A stretch of DNA of 47,326 nucleotides from Sorangiineae bacterium NIC37A_2 (lineage in GTDB: Bacteria > Myxococcota_A > Polyangia > Polyangiales > Polyangiaceae): positions 1-47,326 of the forward strand of contig NASX01000039.1 of NCBI GenBank assembly GCA_002085155.1. The letters run 5' to 3'. Below are positions 43,642 to 47,326 of the stretch, piece by piece (position 1 is the stretch's first letter; every line of letters starts with the position of its first letter). Made by a program: the position numbers and the translations under genes. The notes beneath the pieces were generated by a model. The model was given only the letters and a program-made list of their open reading frames with translations. It did not search any database and was not told the DNA's origin.

Positions 43642-45378
43642 TCATTCGGTCGTCGCCGGCTGGCTCAGCTCGATAGGGATGTACAGAAGACGGAGCTCGC
43701 TCGCCGCGCCCTTGCGAGTAAAGCCAGTCATGCCGAAGAGGATGTTCCAGAAGTGTCCGTCAGGACGCTTGCCGTAGGAGAAGAGGGGCAGGAAGTGGAA
43801 CTGCCAGTCGACGCCGTTCTTGTAGCGCTTCTCGTGATAATAAGTGTTGGCGACGATGGTCGAGGTCGAGTCTTGTTCGGCGAAGCGCCAGAAGAGGGGG
43901 AATCCGATGGTCTGGCGAGAGGTGTGCGACTGGAAGTCGAAGAACAAGGGTGCGACGACGCGGTGCTGTTTTCCGCCACTCTCTCCCACGAAGATGCTCG
44001 GGAGCGCCTTGAAGGACCAGCCGTCGAGATCTCGCTTGTAGTTGAAGATGGGCGTGACCCAGGTCGAGCGGGAGACGCCAAAGCGTTCACTGTCAGAGTA
44101 GAAGGGGAAGAAGACGGTGGTCTGCTCCCTGGGGCTGACGTTCGAGTAGAGGAACGGGAAAAATAGCTTCCGGTCGAGCCCGATCGACGGCTCTCGGTGG
44201 TGGAAATAGAGCGGCGTGATCATGTCGAGTTCGACATGTCCCCGGTGCCGCGCGTAGAGGTAGGTGACGAAGGTCTTGTCGTGAGCTTCGCCCGTTCGAT
44301 TCAGGAAAAGCGGGGTGATGAGGAGGTTCTGATGTCCCTTGTACCCGTAGTGAAAGAAGGGCAGGAGCGTCGTGTGACGCTCATCTTTGCCCCACATGGA
44401 GTAGTAGACGGGGAGGAAGTGGAAGATGCTCCGCTCGCCCTTCTCTTCCCGGTAATAGGGGCCGTAGACGTTCAGCCAGTCTTCGCTGCGCGGTGAATAC
44501 CGGTAGTAGTGGAGCAGCGGAGGGATGACCTCGTAGAGGCGGGACTTGTTCTGGCCGAAGAAATAGAAGGGCGCGATGCCGAGATCGATGTCCGAGGCGG
44601 TGCGAGTGTCGCAGTGCTGTCCGCCTGTGAACGAACAGAAAGCAGGCCCGACGATGTTGAGGCCGCCTTCGGCGTTCCGCTTCATCATCGTCAAGAGCGG
44701 CGGGATCACCGTGTAGGCGCCGTCCGGTCGCGTGCCGGTCATGTAGAGCGGGAACAGCCAATCGTCGCTCTTGTTCGGTCCGCGGCGATTCACGAAGGGG
44801 CCGACGATCGTGCTCCGCTCATTTTCGAGAGGGTTCTGAACGTTCCAGAACAGCGGGAACAGGATGTCGTCTTGATGCTGGGGTGCGCGACGATTGTAGT
44901 AAAACAGATAGAGCGAAGCGCGATCTTGTCCCGGGAGCTCGAGCTCGGGGAGCTGAACCTTCTTGGTTCGCTCACCCCACAGCGGGAACAACACGCGGTA
45001 GCGCTCGACGGGATTCGACTCTTCGAAATACAGGCCGTAGAAGCGGCGCCGGGTCGCGGGCCTGCTCAGCGAGTCCTCCTGCATGAAGTCGCTGCCGATG
45101 GTCTCTTGGACGCTCTCGCTCATCGCGAGGGGATCGTCGGGGAGCGTGGGCTCGTCGCCCGCGCTGAGGGTCGACTCTTCGCCAGCGGCCGCGTGCGTCT
45201 CGGGCATGTCCGAGGAAGGAGCGGGGCGACTCGAGGGGCCAGGGGAGGCGCCGATCGGCGCCATGTCGGGCAGCTGGCCCTGGGCAAACGCAGAAGGAGC
45301 GAGCCCGAGCAGTAGGAGCAGCGGAGCGTAGCCGACGTTTTTCCGGGCGCGGAGGGGTCGAGGGAAGCTGAGGCTCAT
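43642..45378 (-). CDS. Exported protein of short FPLF/PLY-type repeats
   Basis: A 578-residue exported protein, with signal peptide (LLLLLGLAPSAFAQ, cleavage after AFA) and a Pro/Ser/Glu-rich linker to about residue 105. The rest consists of about 18 or more short strand-hairpin units with an aromatic-hydrophobic core: VLFPLWGERT, ILFPLFWNVQ, WLFPLYMTGT, VIPPLLTMM, IAPFYFFGQN, VIPPLLHYYR, LLPFFHYGYK, ITPLFLNRTG, ITPLYFHHRE, FFPFLYSNVS, FFPFYSDSER, VTPIFNYKRD, VAPLFFDFQS and GFPLFWRFAE, spaced about 20-25 residues. I recognise no named family. ATG 45378 gives the signal peptide; it lies two bases after the hisS stop, so the two are cotranscribed. An outer-membrane or periplasmic structural role is a guess. 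Confidence 0.78.
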   Translation of the reverse strand: MSLSFPRPLRARKNVGYAPLLLLLGLAPSAFAQGQLPDMAPIGASPGPSSRPAPSSDMPETHAAAGEESTLSAGDEPTLPDDPLAMSESVQETIGSDFMQEDSLSRPATRRRFYGLYFEESNPVERYRVLFPLWGERTKKVQLPELELPGQDRASLYLFYYNRRAPQHQDDILFPLFWNVQNPLENERSTIVGPFVNRRGPNKSDDWLFPLYMTGTRPDGAYTVIPPLLTMMKRNAEGGLNIVGPAFCSFTGGQHCDTRTASDIDLGIAPFYFFGQNKSRLYEVIPPLLHYYRYSPRSEDWLNVYGPYYREEKGERSIFHFLPVYYSMWGKDERHTTLLPFFHYGYKGHQNLLITPLFLNRTGEAHDKTFVTYLYARHRGHVELDMITPLYFHHREPSIGLDRKLFFPFLYSNVSPREQTTVFFPFYSDSERFGVSRSTWVTPIFNYKRDLDGWSFKALPSIFVGESGGKQHRVVAPLFFDFQSHTSRQTIGFPLFWRFAEQDSTSTIVANTYYHEKRYKNGVDWQFHFLPLFSYGKRPDGHFWNILFGMTGFTRKGAASELRLLYIPIELSQPATTE

Positions 45379-45380
45379 AT

Positions 45381-46649
45381 TCAAGCCTGGCCCTCGGCGC
45401 TGAGCAGGCTCAGGACGCGTTCGGGGAGCTCCTCGAGCGGGACCTCGAACTGCTCGTGAGAAGCCATGTTTTTCACCTGAGCTACACCGCGCTCAAGCTC
45501 GCTGTCGCCGAGCACCACAGCGACTCGAGCGTTCATCGAGCCGGCTCGGCGCAGCTTGCTCTTGAGCGATCCATCTCGCCCGTCGATCTCCACGTGAGCG
45601 CCTCGGGCGCGGAGCGCGGCGCCGGCCTTGAGCGCGGCTCGACCGGCCTGGCCGCCGAGGGGTGCGAAGAAGCAGAGGGGCGGCGGGGCAGGCCCGACGT
45701 CGCCGAGAGCGAGCAAGAGGCGCTCGAGGCCGAGCGCAAATCCGATCGCGGGAACGTCCTCGCCGCCGAGGTCGCGGATCATCGAGTTGTAACGGCCGCC
45801 CCCGAGGATCGCGTTCTGGGACCCGATTTCTCCCGAGTCTGCGGTGAGCTCGAAGCAGGTGCGCGTGTAATAGTCGAGGCCGCGCACGAGCTTCGGATCG
45901 ACCTTGTAGGGGGTGCCGAGGGCATCGAGGGCCGCGCGCAGCCCGTCGAAATGAGCCTTGTCGTCCTCGGTGAGCGAATCGAGCAGGAGCGGTGCGCTCT
46001 TCGAGGCCTCGATGTCGCGGGGATCTTTCGAGTCGAGGATCCGGAGCGGATTGTCGCCGAGGCGCGCCTGCGCGTGTTCGCTGAGCTCTGCTCGGATGGG
46101 CTCGAAATACTCGCGGAGGCGGGCTCGATAGGCTTCGCGGGCCTCGGCGCCGCCGAGGGAGTTCACATGGATCGTGACACCCTTGAGGCCGAGGTTCGTG
46201 GTGAAGCGGTAGAGCAGATCGATGAGCTCCGCGTCGGAGAGCGGTCCCGGATCGCCGTACAGCTCACAGCCCGCCTGGTGAAACTGGCGATAGCGGCCGC
46301 GCTGGGGCTGTTCGGCGCGGAACATCGGCCCAATGTAGTACCATTTGGTGATGGGCTCTTTGGCCCACTGGCTCTGGCCAATGTAGACGCGGGCGGCGCT
46401 CGGGGTTCCCTCGGGACGGAGCGCGAGAGTTTCGCGGCCGCGCTCGAGAACGAACATCTGTTTCTGGACGACCTCGCTCGTTTCTCCGGTCGACTTGTGG
46501 AAGAGGGCGAGCTCCTCGACGATAGGCGTGCGGAGCTCGCGGTAGCCTGCCTTTTCGACTTCGGCGCGAAACACTCCTTCGACGAACTGGAAGCGGCGGG
46601 CCTCCTCGGGTAGGATGTCGTTCATCCCTTTGACGGCGCGGTATTTCAT
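45381..46649 (-). CDS. hisS: Histidine-tRNA ligase
   Basis: Class II aminoacyl-tRNA synthetase that charges tRNA-His. The ATG at 46649 (MKYRAVKGMNDILPEEARRF, 422 aa) gives the family N-terminus; the earlier in-frame start at 46712 adds non-conserved residues. Motif 2 is KWYYIGPMFRAEQPQRGRYR, followed by QFHQAGCELYG. The histidine-binding HisA/HisB segments LVRGLDYYTRTCFEL and GGGRYNSMIRDLGGEDVPAI then GFALGLERLL (motif 3) are clear. A C-terminal anticodon-binding domain ends RVLSLLSAEG. It is divergent from ruvX, and the repeat-protein gene follows with a two-base gap. Confidence 0.96.
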   Translation of the reverse strand: MKYRAVKGMNDILPEEARRFQFVEGVFRAEVEKAGYRELRTPIVEELALFHKSTGETSEVVQKQMFVLERGRETLALRPEGTPSAARVYIGQSQWAKEPITKWYYIGPMFRAEQPQRGRYRQFHQAGCELYGDPGPLSDAELIDLLYRFTTNLGLKGVTIHVNSLGGAEAREAYRARLREYFEPIRAELSEHAQARLGDNPLRILDSKDPRDIEASKSAPLLLDSLTEDDKAHFDGLRAALDALGTPYKVDPKLVRGLDYYTRTCFELTADSGEIGSQNAILGGGRYNSMIRDLGGEDVPAIGFALGLERLLLALGDVGPAPPPLCFFAPLGGQAGRAALKAGAALRARGAHVEIDGRDGSLKSKLRRAGSMNARVAVVLGDSELERGVAQVKNMASHEQFEVPLEELPERVLSLLSAEGQA

Positions 46650-46769
46650 GACCTTTCGCGGCGAAGCCCGAAACGAGGCAGCCCGGACGGGCTTATGCAA
46701 AGCCACGGGCATCCGGTCAAGCGCTGTCTCTCCCGAAAGGCGACGATCTCCCGCTTTCGGTACTGTCCG

Positions 46770-47198
46770 ATGAGGCAGACGAGAGCCTTGGGTCTAGATT
46801 ATGGCCGCGCCAGGATTGGACTGGCCGTCTCGGACGAGCTGGGTCTCCTCGCCCATCCCAGGCCCGCCTTGCCCGCTGAGCCGCGGGCCCGTGTGCTCCG
46901 GGCGCTCAGGGCCCTGGTGAAGGAAGAAGAAATCGGCGTCGTCGTCCTCGGTCTTCCGCGCAATATGGACGGGACGAGTGGTCGCTCGGAGCTGAGAGTG
47001 AAGGAGTTTGCTCGCGAGCTCGAACAGGCCCTGGGCCTCAAGGTCGTGCTCATCGACGAGCGCCTTTCGACAGTCCAAGCGAGTCTCTTGCTCCGCGAAG
47101 GGGGGACGCGGGCGAAAGAGCAAAAGGAGAAGATTGATAGCGCGGCCGCAGCCATCTTGCTGCAGACTTACCTCGACGGACGAGGCGCCCAGCCATGA
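46770..47198 (+). CDS. ruvX: Putative pre-16S rRNA nuclease / Holliday junction resolvase (YqgF)
   Basis: RNase H-fold nuclease of the YqgF family, linked to 16S rRNA 5'-end maturation (and proposed Holliday junction resolution). Motifs are ALGLDYGRARIGLAVSDELG (first catalytic Asp), VVVLGLPRNMDGTSGRSELR, LIDERLSTVQASLLL and KEKIDSAAAAILLQTYLDG. Length (142 aa) is standard from ATG 46770. In-frame codons further upstream (from 46695) give unlike-family residues. It is divergent from hisS, and its stop overlaps the start of the next gene (ATGA at 47195). Confidence 0.94.
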   Translation: MRQTRALGLDYGRARIGLAVSDELGLLAHPRPALPAEPRARVLRALRALVKEEEIGVVVLGLPRNMDGTSGRSELRVKEFARELEQALGLKVVLIDERLSTVQASLLLREGGTRAKEQKEKIDSAAAAILLQTYLDGRGAQP

Positions 47199-47326
47199 GA
47201 AAGCAGCGCGCCCCCCGGCCCCAGCCTCGCTCGAGCTCCCGGGCGCCCCGGGCCCGGAGCGCTCGCCCGCCGGCCCCGAGGCGAGACACTTCCCGTCGCC
47301 TTCTCGTCCGCCTCCTGATCGGCTCC
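47195..47326 (+). CDS. Start of next gene (partial), possibly mltG
   Basis: The window ends inside a gene that starts ATG 47195 by ATGA overlap with ruvX. The visible 44 residues are very basic and Pro/Arg-rich (MRKQRAPRPQPRSSSRAPRA), ending in LLVRLLIGS, which could begin a transmembrane helix. The classical partner of ruvX is mltG, an inner-membrane endolytic transglycosylase with a basic cytoplasmic head, so this is plausible, but no domain is visible and I leave the symbol blank. Confidence 0.5.
   Translation, partial: MRKQRAPRPQPRSSSRAPRARSARPPAPRRDTSRRLLVRLLIGS

Overview
The window looks like a chromosomal segment of a GC-rich Myxococcota bacterium, most likely from the Polyangia (Sorangium/Sandaracinus-like). 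The grounds are the base composition, the many lipoproteins with Gly/Ser/Pro/Ala-rich linkers after the lipidated cysteine, several protein-kinase/PP2C signalling genes, two-HTH LuxR-type regulation, and the way housekeeping clusters are interleaved with lineage-specific envelope genes. No prophage, insertion sequence, CRISPR array or rRNA operon is visible.

Layout. 41-1738 (minus): parA-parB chromosome segregation pair, with inverted repeats in the divergent spacer. 2003-8623 (plus): small acidic protein, then tig, clpP, clpX and lon, a complete folding/proteolysis block. 8730-8802: tRNA-Val(UAC). 8803-10860: accessory stretch with a 61-bp tandem repeat, a two-HTH LuxR-type regulator, a strong terminator and a 13-bp-period repeat array. 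10861-11892 (minus): lipoprotein. 12139-18959 (plus): hisC, lipoprotein, EPSP-synthase-fold protein, cmk, membrane-anchored protein, rpsA; this is the classical hisC-aroA-cmk-rpsA order with two related envelope proteins inserted. 19199-21526: AI-2E/PerM-type permease and a membrane-anchored helical-repeat protein. 21555-27982: signalling region with a FIST-domain protein, two PP2C phosphatases, ddl, a sulfotransferase-like protein and an atypical protein kinase. 28087-29490 (minus): tRNA-Glu(UUC), udk, tpx. 29578-33366 (minus): M74/LysM murein endopeptidase, an uncharacterised two-part protein, and a lipoprotein family-9 glycoside hydrolase. 33754-37507: pdxH, pfkA, alpha/beta hydrolase plus RidA, and a small unknown. 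37788-43583: four translationally coupled genes, three propeller-like lipoproteins and one outer-membrane-barrel-like protein. 43642-46649 (minus): hisS and a protein built from short FPLF/PLY-type repeats. 46770-end: ruvX and the start of the next gene.

Strongest candidates for something undescribed. (1) The protein at the canonical aroA position keeps the EPSP-synthase fold signature but has lost the catalytic and PEP-binding residues (Lys22 to Glu, Arg27 to Ala, Asn94 to Leu, Thr97 to Glu, Lys411 to Glu by hand alignment to E. coli AroA). (2) The four-gene block 37788-43583 looks like a surface complex: three lipoproteins, two of them tandem paralogues with a shared C-terminal signature, and a barrel. 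(3) The repeat protein downstream of hisS has no family I recognise. (4) Two paralogous anchored proteins sit inside the hisC-rpsA operon. (5) Several genes have a -10-like TAGNNT hexamer only 6 to 11 nt before the start codon, suggesting leaderless transcripts.

All family calls come from reading motifs in the translated sequence. No database search was possible, and start codons were chosen by eye from family N-termini, spacing and Shine-Dalgarno-like sequences.
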